A DNA stretch of 10,033 nt from an uncultured Eubacteriales bacterium (GTDB taxonomy: Bacteria > Bacillota > Clostridia > Christensenellales > Borkfalkiaceae), in assembly GCA_949745625.1 (NCBI GenBank), contig CATJZR010000137.1, positions 1 to 10,033 on the forward strand, in the 5' to 3' direction. The notes under the pieces were generated by a model. It worked only from the letters and a program-made list of their open reading frames with translations. It made no database searches and was not told the origin of the DNA. This document shows positions 5,601 to 10,033 of this stretch, in pieces (position 1 is the stretch's first letter; each line of letters begins with the position of its first letter). A program made the translations under genes and the position numbers.

Positions 5601-7937
5601 TACTGCACTCTGGACGAAATTCAAAAATACTACCGATTAAGTAAGGATTATATAATTGACAACCCTTACATAGACGGAAATGTCAAAACCGTTGACTTTG
5701 GAACGAGCGCGGTGTATACTGTAAACGAAGAAATACAGAACAAGTTTGAAATAGCGCCGTTACATAACGGAGTAAAAACACTTGGGGGGAAAGCACCGGA
5801 AAAATACGACAAGCGCGTAATAAGCGAGCTGGATAAAGACCGTACATACAACTTCAATAAGAAGATAAAGCGATACGCGTACGTAGCGGACGGTGGTCTG
5901 CTGCAATACGGATTTGGAGCAACAGCCAGCGGCACGGTAATGCTGCGAGCATATACAGACGTAAACAAAGAAAAGCAGTATTTGTTCGAAATAACGGACG
6001 GAAACGGCAACGAGCTGGGACTATGCCGAAGCGAAAACAATTCACTTCAACTTTGCGTAAGCGGTAAAACGATACCATTGGGTCTGAGCATGAGTGCGGG
6101 CGAGTGGCACACTATAGGTTTATCGTATAAAACGGAAGCGGCAACGGGGTATATGGCAACGGGAGAGAATACCGTATGCAGAATATATATAGACGGAACG
6201 CAATTTGAAACGGTAACGGACAAAATAACATTTGCGGATAGCAAAATAACGGTAGGCAGAAAGACGGAGGGAGAACGCGGTAAATACAATATGGGCGAAA
6301 GCAGGGAATATTACCCTCTGCGCGGCCAAATAGAAATGCTTGCTTTCAATATAGTATATAACGAGCAGAGCACGCTGCAAAAGTTGGTGAAAGAGCTTGA
6401 AACGTATACAAAGACAAACAGCTATGACGGACTCGGACTGCTTAGAAAGACGGAAATACACAAAGACGGAGTTATGCGACTGTCGCATACGTACAGCTAT
6501 AAAAAGCGCGACGACACGCATATAAGCCAAAGTGTAGAAACAGAAAGCATAAACTACAACGGCGTAACGGCGACGCGCAGCTACGGCTATGACGGAGTAG
6601 GAAGAATAACCGAGATAAGCGACGGAGTATTCGGAAGTCATAAATATAACTACGATAGCCGCGGATTCCTGACAAAAGCGGATAACGAAACATTCGCTTA
6701 CGATAAGAACGGCAATATTGTAAACTATAACGGAACGGTAATCGGCTATGACGAGACGATAAAGGACAGGATAACAAGCGTAGGCGGTCAGCGTATAACA
6801 TATGAATGTGAAGAGTCAATAAACCCCACGACCTGGAACGGCAGGGGATACGATTACGAGGGACGGCAGTTAAGGCGTTATACGTATAACAGAAAGGGGA
6901 TGAACTACGTCTACGACGACAGGGCGCAGCGAATAAGGAAAGAGAACGACGAGGGATACAGTACACGGTATTACTATAACGGCGATAAGTTAGTAATAGA
7001 GGACGGACCCAACGGACGGCTTGAATTTCTGTATGATGAAAACGGCCGGTTATACGGCTTTGTAAAGGACGAAAAGAAATACTTTTATATCAAAGATATA
7101 ACAGGCACGATACTTGGTATAGCAGACGAAAGCGGAGCGATAGTAGGCAAATACGAATACTCTGCTTATGGCAAATGTACGATAACGCAAAACGTAAACA
7201 ATATAGCAACGATAAACCCTTTCAGATTCAAGTGCTATTACTATGACGAAGAAAGCGGAATGTATTACTGCCATACAAGGTATTTCGTACCCGAATGGGG
7301 CAGGTGGCTGAACGCAGACAATCCAAACTTTTTACAGTTTGACAATATCAACGGACTGAACCTGTTTGCATATTGTAATAACAACCCTGTAATGTACTCC
7401 GACCCGAGCGGGCTTGTTTGGGATACAGTATTAGATTTATTTTTTATATTTTGGGATATATATGAATTATGTGCAAATGACGGATATAAAAAATGGGAAA
7501 ATTGGTTAGCGTTAGTAGTTGATGTAACTTTTGCTGTTATTCCTTTTGCCACTGGAGGAGGAAGTCAAATAGTAAAAATTTCAAAAGCAACAGATAAAAT
7601 AAGTGACATAAAAAAACTGACTGTAGTTGGTGAAACAATGAATAGAGTCCAAGATACAGCAATGCTTGTAGGACATTTAGATGATTTATATGGAGGGTTC
7701 AAAGCATATAATAACCTAAGTTCATTTGGCAAACTTGGTAAAATATTTGCCGAAGTGGGCGGTAAAGCTCATAATGCTGTTTGGTTATTTTCAAAATTAA
7801 GGAAAGGCTACACAGTATTAGACATCGGTATAGATTTGTCAAGAATAGGGAGAAGCTCGAGTTATTTCGTTGAAAGAACTATTTTGAGTATATGGAAATA
7901 CCGAAACGCATGGAAAATATTATATCATTTTTATTAA
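2628..7937 (+). CDS. RHS/YD-repeat polymorphic toxin with two LamG-like inserts
   Basis: This 1769-residue protein starts at ATG 2628 with AAGGAG at 2612-2617. No signal peptide or N-terminal membrane segment is visible, so the export route is unknown. In order: a beta-rich N-terminal region (1 to about 465); YD repeats (about 470-760, for example YDSNGNL and YDALNRLTEV); two LamG/concanavalin-like segments (about 825-1005 and 1085-1258); more YD repeats (about 1265-1530); and the RHS core (about 1533-1595), with GMYYCHTRYFVPEWGRW, AYCNNNPVMY and the closing DPSG at 1592-1595. In this family YD repeats build a closed shell around the C-terminal toxin. The final 174 residues are the variable tip, described separately. 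Isoleucine codons shift from mixed to mainly ATA in the second half, suggesting mosaic ancestry. The probable immunity gene follows 16 bases downstream. Confidence 0.9.
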   Translation: MNRGLKSYTKQLTQEVGSAKACVNINENDANMHIVFPLIKTVGLMPFEVNLIYTHQNRDVKDGFFGKGFKTDWYSELGCHADDMWLINADGSREEYVDGVFNPETQLTLRQHRDSYGRVDFYYAEDKNGNKKSYGLYLTGYPGSVYNKKGKISVDMTAVDGTLDNHKGDVVTFTRGDNGLVKEVCYKHNETVILTANIVYDSADRIIAVSYKKNNVEIAKTKITYSANTVKLEDGVSGEFAEFTYSGNKITSFKDMYGRTTDIAYAGKRTTVTDFMGFKSYFIFDNNDLLRYEITFDRVQNIFSVTETHYDVKTKQLLSQSSPIISNARNLFTGSMTGFKKVGNNDISISAADRPDDLFSKILNGTVCRVTGTGMLTYDIPTGGIAFENITASIFGRLKKGNATFSILANKNSETRSFVDCGDNFDLLTVGINAEKSFDYIRIILILDNAEIDLGGLRVQKKSHGAICSYDSNGNLTQAAGRGTGEFLYNSNNLPSRSVGADSTLINYEYDSKNNLVKATTAYGVKIENTYDADNNQTVRKMTDTDNRILETQKTYTGDGFVKTEKDELGNITSYEYNTDGNITKITDALGAVTQLSYGGDGLIKELISGTAKAAYQYNAKKMLQKATLANGCEYSFVYDALNRLTEVGLNGIAVFRFLYDETTGQLAEQIYGSGDSFVFDYNSDGNISRVSYRGREGATATERYSYIYNELKQLKKIVDGRGKLIRSFVYDEDGNVESICESDAVVSFNYDSFGNVNSSSVGLDERTVYQSCNGAASSKGAHPEAIVGAFGKNNFIATFAQNDLLVRGNLGFSPVSKADCTMDGIIPCARVTKNNALRYYPDIRPMHSSECDCVMFWFKPEAPRSTFYILYEIPATGQSWIGVESQRGTVTLTVRDAKGNKTELLRSKKQIIDGWNFFALNVYTRNDNGLSGVTEYSITLNGDTQIYKKEGAGFDVNLTPTTMFCVCCDTDNSYYNMEGYIAALCIAPRTYCTLDEIQKYYRLSKDYIIDNPYIDGNVKTVDFGTSAVYTVNEEIQNKFEIAPLHNGVKTLGGKAPEKYDKRVISELDKDRTYNFNKKIKRYAYVADGGLLQYGFGATASGTVMLRAYTDVNKEKQYLFEITDGNGNELGLCRSENNSLQLCVSGKTIPLGLSMSAGEWHTIGLSYKTEAATGYMATGENTVCRIYIDGTQFETVTDKITFADSKITVGRKTEGERGKYNMGESREYYPLRGQIEMLAFNIVYNEQSTLQKLVKELETYTKTNSYDGLGLLRKTEIHKDGVMRLSHTYSYKKRDDTHISQSVETESINYNGVTATRSYGYDGVGRITEISDGVFGSHKYNYDSRGFLTKADNETFAYDKNGNIVNYNGTVIGYDETIKDRITSVGGQRITYECEESINPTTWNGRGYDYEGRQLRRYTYNRKGMNYVYDDRAQRIRKENDEGYSTRYYYNGDKLVIEDGPNGRLEFLYDENGRLYGFVKDEKKYFYIKDITGTILGIADESGAIVGKYEYSAYGKCTITQNVNNIATINPFRFKCYYYDEESGMYYCHTRYFVPEWGRWLNADNPNFLQFDNINGLNLFAYCNNNPVMYSDPSGLVWDTVLDLFFIFWDIYELCANDGYKKWENWLALVVDVTFAVIPFATGGGSQIVKISKATDKISDIKKLTVVGETMNRVQDTAMLVGHLDDLYGGFKAYNNLSSFGKLGKIFAEVGGKAHNAVWLFSKLRKGYTVLDIGIDLSRIGRSSSYFVERTILSIWKYRNAWKILYHFY
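7413..7934 (+). other. C-terminal toxin tip of the RHS protein (residues 1596-1769)
   Basis: The segment begins right after DPSG, where composition becomes sharply AT-rich. Residues 1596-1645 include hydrophobic stretches and IPFATGGG (1638-1645), which recalls the pre-toxin TG linker of polymorphic toxins. Residues 1646-1715 look helical. The last 50 residues hold a dense cluster of polar conserved-looking positions: DIGID (1732-1736), R1739, R1742, SSSY (1743-1746) and E1749-R1750, then an aromatic, basic tail. A nuclease or other RNA- or nucleotide-directed enzyme is possible, but I cannot assign the fold. By position it is the effector. It could also be a degenerate tip, although the frame is intact to the stop. 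Confidence 0.6.
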
Positions 7938-7953
7938 GTTAAGTGAGGAAAAA

Positions 7954-8328
7954 ATGTATACTGGCAAGCTTAAATTAGTTAGAAAGTATTTGAGTTTTCT
8001 TGAAAATGAATATAACATGACTTTTTCTTTTCAAAGTTTTAATGATTTCCGCGGGTTTGTGGGTCCGTCGGATTGTTACAGTTTTTATAATGATAATGGT
8101 TGCTTTACTGTTCATAATTTGGTGCAAAAAGATGAATGGGGCATATATGTTTGCGATACATTTTGTAAAAGCCAATATAGTTTGTTAAGCCAAGAAATTA
8201 ATTTGGCGGACTACGATAATATTTCTGGCATCGGGTTTTTCTTAAAATCAAGGTGGTTGAATTATTTGGGTAAAATTATAAAAAAGCAGATAATACTGGA
8301 AAATTCATTTTTTGGCATAAAGGTATAA
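7954..8328 (+). CDS. Probable immunity protein for the RHS toxin tip (124 aa)
   Basis: The ATG is 16 bases after the RHS stop, behind GAGGAAA (7944-7950). The product has no signal peptide or membrane segment, so it should be cytoplasmic. It is rich in aromatic residues: FLENEYNMTFSFQSF (residues 15-29), YSFYNDNGCFTVHN (42-55) and EWGIYVCDTF (61-70). Size, position, AT-rich composition matching the tip and the absence of an intervening terminator fit an immunity gene exchanged together with its toxin. I do not recognise a named Imm family. Its partner would be the last part of the RHS protein. It is followed by a strong terminator, so the two genes form one unit. Confidence 0.7.
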   Translation: MYTGKLKLVRKYLSFLENEYNMTFSFQSFNDFRGFVGPSDCYSFYNDNGCFTVHNLVQKDEWGIYVCDTFCKSQYSLLSQEINLADYDNISGIGFFLKSRWLNYLGKIIKKQIILENSFFGIKV

Positions 8329-8365
8329 GGTAAAATTAGGATACTTTTGGAATAAGAATTAAAGG

Positions 8366-8398
8366 ATACAGCCCCTACAAAAGTCGGGGCTGTATTTT
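8366..8398 (+). terminator. Rho-independent terminator ending the toxin-immunity unit
   Basis: ATACAGCCCC (8366-8375) pairs perfectly with GGGGCTGTAT (8386-8395) around a ten-base loop, and the stem runs into TTTT. It lies 38 bases after the immunity stop and just before the next promoter. Confidence 0.85.
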
Positions 8399-8402
8399 GC
8401 TA

Positions 8403-8431
8403 TTGACATCAAGCAAAAATTACAATATAAT
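8403..8431 (+). promoter_or_regulatory. Full-consensus sigma-A promoter giving a leaderless mRNA
   Basis: TTGACA (8403-8408) and TATAAT (8426-8431) have ideal 17-base spacing. The next ATG is at 8438, six bases after the -10, where transcription would normally start. There is no room for an SD, so the transcript should begin at or within a base or two of its initiation codon. Confidence 0.8.
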
Positions 8432-8437
8432 TGAAAT

Positions 8438-8986
8438 ATGAGTTTACTTTTTACCGACAGAAAGCAGCTGAGAAGCTGGCTTGCGGAAAATTGCCGCAGT
8501 TCGCGCGGGGTGTGGCTGGTGTTCGGCAAGAGCGGCGGTCCCAAAACCGTTACGGCTGCCGAAGCGTTGGAGGAAGCGCTTTGCTTCGGCTGGATAGACG
8601 GGCAAATGCAGAGCGCGGGCGGCAATACCTATATTAAATATTTTTCCGAGCGCAGGGCAAAAAGCAAGTGGTCGGATAAAAACAAAGCCATTGCCGAAAG
8701 TCTTATCGATAGCGGGCTGATGACGCGTTTCGGTATGGAAAAGATAGAGGAAGCAAAGGAAAACGGTCAGTGGGATACGGTTGACCCTATGACCTTCGGC
8801 GAGGCGCATATTGCAGAGCTTGCCGCTTTGCTTAACGGCTCGGCGCTGGATAAATTCAACGCGTTGCCGCAGTCGGCAAAAAAGACCTTCGTTCGGGCGT
8901 ATTTCGATGCAAAGACGGACGCGGGCAGGCAAAAAAGGCTTGCGCGGATAACGGACGCGCTCAACGATAATTTAAGGGGGCTTTGA
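8438..8986 (+). CDS. YdeI/OmpD-associated (OmdA) family protein (182 aa)
   Basis: The N-terminal pattern fits this family: FTDRKQLRSWLAEN (residues 5-18), RGVWLVFGKSG (23-33), then the hallmark EALEEALCFGWIDGQ (43-57). A conserved-type YFSERRAKSKWSDKN (68-82) follows. The C-terminal half matches the helical OmdA region, with ALPQSAKKTFVRAY near 142-155. Length is normal for the family. Members are cytoplasmic and have been linked to bacteriocin or antimicrobial-peptide protection, but the biochemical role is poorly defined. ATG 8438 is chosen because the family pattern starts immediately after it and no later start keeps it. No SD is present, consistent with leaderless translation. The next gene starts one base after its stop. 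Confidence 0.85.
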   Translation: MSLLFTDRKQLRSWLAENCRSSRGVWLVFGKSGGPKTVTAAEALEEALCFGWIDGQMQSAGGNTYIKYFSERRAKSKWSDKNKAIAESLIDSGLMTRFGMEKIEEAKENGQWDTVDPMTFGEAHIAELAALLNGSALDKFNALPQSAKKTFVRAYFDAKTDAGRQKRLARITDALNDNLRGL

Positions 8987-8987
8987 A

Positions 8988-9380
8988 GTGAGTGGAACTG
9001 TCGAGGTGGTTGCGGCGCTGATACGGGAGGGGGACAAATATCTCATTTGCCGCCGCCCCGCGGATAAGGCACGCGGGCTGCTTTGGGAATTTGCGGGCGG
9101 AAAAACAGAGCAGGGCGAAACGGGCGAGCAGGCAATCGTGCGCGAGTGCATAGAAGAGCTTGACGTTACGGTCGAGCCGCACGGCGTTTTTACCGAGGTA
9201 ACGCACGATTACGAGGATATTACCGTGCATCTGACGCTATACAACTGCACCGTTGCGCGGGGCGTGCCGAAGCTTAAAGAGCATAGCGATATGAAATGGG
9301 TCACCGCCGAGGAAATGCAGCGCTACGAATTTTGCCCTGCGGACGCGGACATAATAGAAAAAATAAAAAGAGAGGGGTAA
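8988..9380 (+). CDS. MutT-type Nudix hydrolase (130 aa)
   Basis: The Nudix box is complete at residues 38-60: G38, E44, then R52-E53 and E56-E57, followed by L-D-V, where aspartate replaces the usual glycine. This box binds the divalent metal and positions water for hydrolysis of a nucleoside-diphosphate linkage. The preceding VVAALIREGDKYLICRRP and WEFAGGK are typical of MutT enzymes that clear oxidised or non-canonical dNTPs such as 8-oxo-dGTP. The exact substrate cannot be read from sequence. The start is GTG 8988, with AAGGGGG (8974-8980) inside the end of the upstream gene and one base between stop and start, implying translational coupling. The stop codon lies in the arm of the convergent terminator. 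Length and GC content look like a normal resident gene. Confidence 0.9.
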   Translation: MSGTVEVVAALIREGDKYLICRRPADKARGLLWEFAGGKTEQGETGEQAIVRECIEELDVTVEPHGVFTEVTHDYEDITVHLTLYNCTVARGVPKLKEHSDMKWVTAEEMQRYEFCPADADIIEKIKREG

Positions 9381-9399
9381 GCTGCCGCTTACCCCTCTT
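9370..9399 (-). terminator. Terminator for the minus-strand small gene, nested in the Nudix end
   Basis: GAGGGGTAAGC (9372-9382) pairs perfectly with GCTTACCCCTC (9387-9397) around TGCC. Read on the minus strand, the stem is followed by CTTTTTATTTTTTC, a good T tract. On the plus strand the tail is poor. The 5' arm contains the Nudix stop codon, so the element may also cap that mRNA. Confidence 0.75.
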
Positions 9400-9402
9400 G
9401 GA

Positions 9403-9513
9403 TTAAAATTCATTTAAAAACTGCGAGTATATAAATAAAGTCAGAAACTCGTCGTTGCGTTTGTTCGTATCTTTTTCTTCGCGTTTATTAAATTCGTTAA
9501 AATCAAAAAACAT
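9403..9513 (-). CDS. Small 36-aa protein, unannotated size class
   Basis: On the minus strand, ATG at 9513-9511 is preceded by AAGGAG (9520-9525), six bases away, and the frame runs to TAA at 9405-9403. The product begins MFFDFNEFNKREEKD and ends FLTLFIYSQFLNEF: an acidic and basic middle between two phenylalanine-rich ends. It is too short to be a transmembrane protein with confidence, although the C-terminal half could form an amphipathic or membrane-associated helix. A promoter, a 5' hairpin, an SD and a terminator all lie in the correct order, giving a complete monocistronic gene. I recognise no family. It could be a small regulator or a membrane-associated peptide. Confidence 0.6.
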   Translation of the reverse strand: MFFDFNEFNKREEKDTNKRNDEFLTLFIYSQFLNEF

Positions 9514-9539
9514 ATTTCTCTCCTTTTTCACTGTTACTG

Positions 9540-9556
9540 TCGGGTCCCCTTCCCGA
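9540..9556 (-). promoter_or_regulatory. 5' hairpin in the small-gene mRNA
   Basis: TCGGG and CCCGA (9540-9544 with 9552-9556) form a 5-bp stem with a seven-base loop. It lies within a few bases of the predicted transcription start near 9560 and about 14 bases upstream of the SD. It could stabilise the mRNA or bind a regulator. Confidence 0.4.
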
Positions 9557-9566
9557 GCGTTAAAGT

Positions 9567-9595
9567 AGTATATCAAATGTGAATTTGTCAGTCAA
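9567..9595 (-). promoter_or_regulatory. Proximal promoter of the minus-strand small gene
   Basis: On the minus strand TTGACT (9595-9590) and TATACT (9572-9567) are 17 bases apart, one mismatch each from consensus. Transcription would start near 9560, leaving a leader of about 47 bases. The -35 lies inside the first 24-base repeat. Confidence 0.65.
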
Positions 9596-9644
9596 TAACA
9601 TTTCAAATCATTTTAAAAATTGTGAATTTGTTGCCCAATAACAT
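9578..9644. repeat. Two 24-base direct repeats with a third partial copy
   Basis: Copies at 9578-9601 and 9621-9644 share TGTGAATTTGT and CAATAACAT, with four differing bases between. The copies are 43 bases apart start to start, close to four helical turns. A partial copy (TATGAATTTGT) is at 9662-9672. Each full copy carries the -35 of a minus-strand promoter, so the repeats look like a duplicated promoter or paired operator sites. Confidence 0.55.
9610..9638 (-). promoter_or_regulatory. Distal, weaker copy of the small-gene promoter
   Basis: On the minus strand TTGGGC (9638-9633) and TAAAAT (9615-9610) are spaced by 17 bases, in the same register relative to repeat 2 as the proximal promoter has to repeat 1. 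The match to consensus is poorer, so it may be weak or inactive. Confidence 0.35.
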
Positions 9645-9787
9645 ATTCGACCTATTAAGTCTATGAATTTGTGTAAAATTTTGATAATATTTTTACATTT
9701 GTTATAAAATGCAATTTACGGCGCCGCAGTTGCAAAAATGAAAAAATGAGAGAACGAAACATTTTTTGAAAAGTTTTAAAAAAAGTA

Positions 9788-9816
9788 TTGACAAAACGCA
9801 AACTGAGTACTATAAT
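9788..9816 (+). promoter_or_regulatory. Full-consensus sigma-A promoter of the terminal lipoprotein gene
   Basis: TTGACA (9788-9793) and TATAAT (9811-9816) have 17-base spacing. The start should fall near 9823, inside the palindrome, giving a leader of roughly 48 bases. Such a strong promoter normally needs a repressor. Confidence 0.85.
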
Positions 9817-9836
9817 TTACTTAATCGGTTAAGTAA
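9817..9836 (+). promoter_or_regulatory. LacI-family operator over the transcription start
   Basis: TTACTTAA and TTAAGTAA form perfect half-sites around a TCGG centre, giving a 20-base palindrome with a central CG. That is the style of operators bound by LacI-family sugar-responsive repressors. It directly abuts the -10 and covers the predicted start site, an arrangement for repression. The repressor and its ligand are not in the window. Confidence 0.7.
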
Positions 9837-9870
9837 ACCAAAAAACCGTAGAAAAAATCAGAGGTGAAAA

Positions 9871-10033
9871 ATGAAAAAGGCTACTAAATGGGCAGGGCTT
9901 ATAGTTGCCCCCGCAGTTTGCGCGACGTCGGTTGCGATGCTGGCGGCTTGCGGCGACGAGGAAGTGACGTACACCGTTACTTATATGGACGGAACGACGG
10001 AGCTTAAAAAGGAAACCGTAAAAGAGGGAGAAA
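9871..10033 (+). CDS. Lipoprotein with InlB/Flg_new-type repeat, partial at window end
   Basis: ATG 9871 follows GAGGTG (9861-9866). The visible 54 residues begin with a lipoprotein signal: MKKATK, a hydrophobic stretch, then lipobox LAAC with the lipid-carrying cysteine at position 27. From about residue 32, VTYTVTYMDGTTELKKETV resembles the start of a Listeria-Bacteroides (InlB B-type, Flg_new) repeat, common in surface proteins of gut Clostridia. The rest lies beyond the window, so the main domain is unknown. The LacI-type operator suggests carbohydrate control, so a polysaccharide-binding or degrading protein is a reasonable guess only. Confidence 0.75.
   Translation, partial: MKKATKWAGLIVAPAVCATSVAMLAACGDEEVTYTVTYMDGTTELKKETVKEGE

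Noticed and set aside
6120..6966. Two long minus-strand ORFs (173 and 164 codons) inside the RHS gene
   Set aside because: They have repetitive low-complexity arginine, tyrosine and serine composition from the antisense of YD and LamG codons, with no initiation signals.
8444..8932. 162-codon minus-strand ORF opposite the YdeI-family gene
   Set aside because: It is an antisense shadow in GC-richer DNA; the plus strand has clear family motifs.
1..10033. CRISPR array, tRNA, rRNA, insertion-sequence transposase or replication origin
   Set aside because: I saw no regularly spaced repeats of CRISPR type, no tRNA-like cloverleaf, no rRNA landmarks and no transposase or recombinase motifs in any ORF.

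Overview
The window reads as an accessory island from an uncultured, probably gut-associated member of the Clostridia (low-GC Gram-positive). The evidence is strong AAGGAG-type Shine-Dalgarno (SD) sites, near-consensus TTGACA-17-TATAAT promoters, Gram-positive lipoprotein signals and T-tailed hairpin terminators. I cannot name the genus. Base composition splits the window. Positions 1 to about 2600 and 7430 to 8330 are very AT-rich, the RHS core is intermediate, and 8438 to 9380 is clearly GC-richer and looks like resident chromosome.

Layout. Positions 1-311 carry a good sigma-A promoter (107-135), a 17-base inverted-repeat pair, one copy of which covers the -10, and a hairpin. A 56-residue zinc-ribbon protein follows (312-482). 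The 417-base gap after it is packed with predicted RNA structure: a two-hairpin element ending in a terminator (496-663), a multibranched element closed by a 12-bp helix (698-820), and a hairpin whose 3' arm holds the SD of the next gene (859-893). That gene (900-1121) looks like only the N-terminal part of the sigma-70-like regulators carried by integrative elements, so this end may be the remains of one.

Next come an orphan lipoprotein gene (1157-1624, with its own terminator) and a nucleotidyltransferase-fold gene broken by one frameshift (1690-2504, also with a terminator). The centre is a 1769-residue RHS/YD-repeat protein (2628-7937) with two LamG-like inserts and a canonical RHS core ending in DPSG. 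An AT-rich 174-residue C-terminal tip follows. Sixteen bases later is a 124-residue ORF, the likely immunity gene. Together they form a polymorphic toxin-immunity module, and the tip and its partner are the best candidates for something undescribed.

After a strong terminator, a consensus promoter placed so that the mRNA should be leaderless drives a YdeI/OmdA-family gene and a coupled MutT-type Nudix hydrolase. A 36-codon gene with a strong SD lies on the minus strand. It has tandem, apparently duplicated promoters and a terminator nested in the end of the Nudix gene. The window ends in the start of a lipoprotein gene behind a consensus promoter with a LacI-type palindrome over its start site.

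All family assignments come from reading motifs by eye. No database search or folding program was run.
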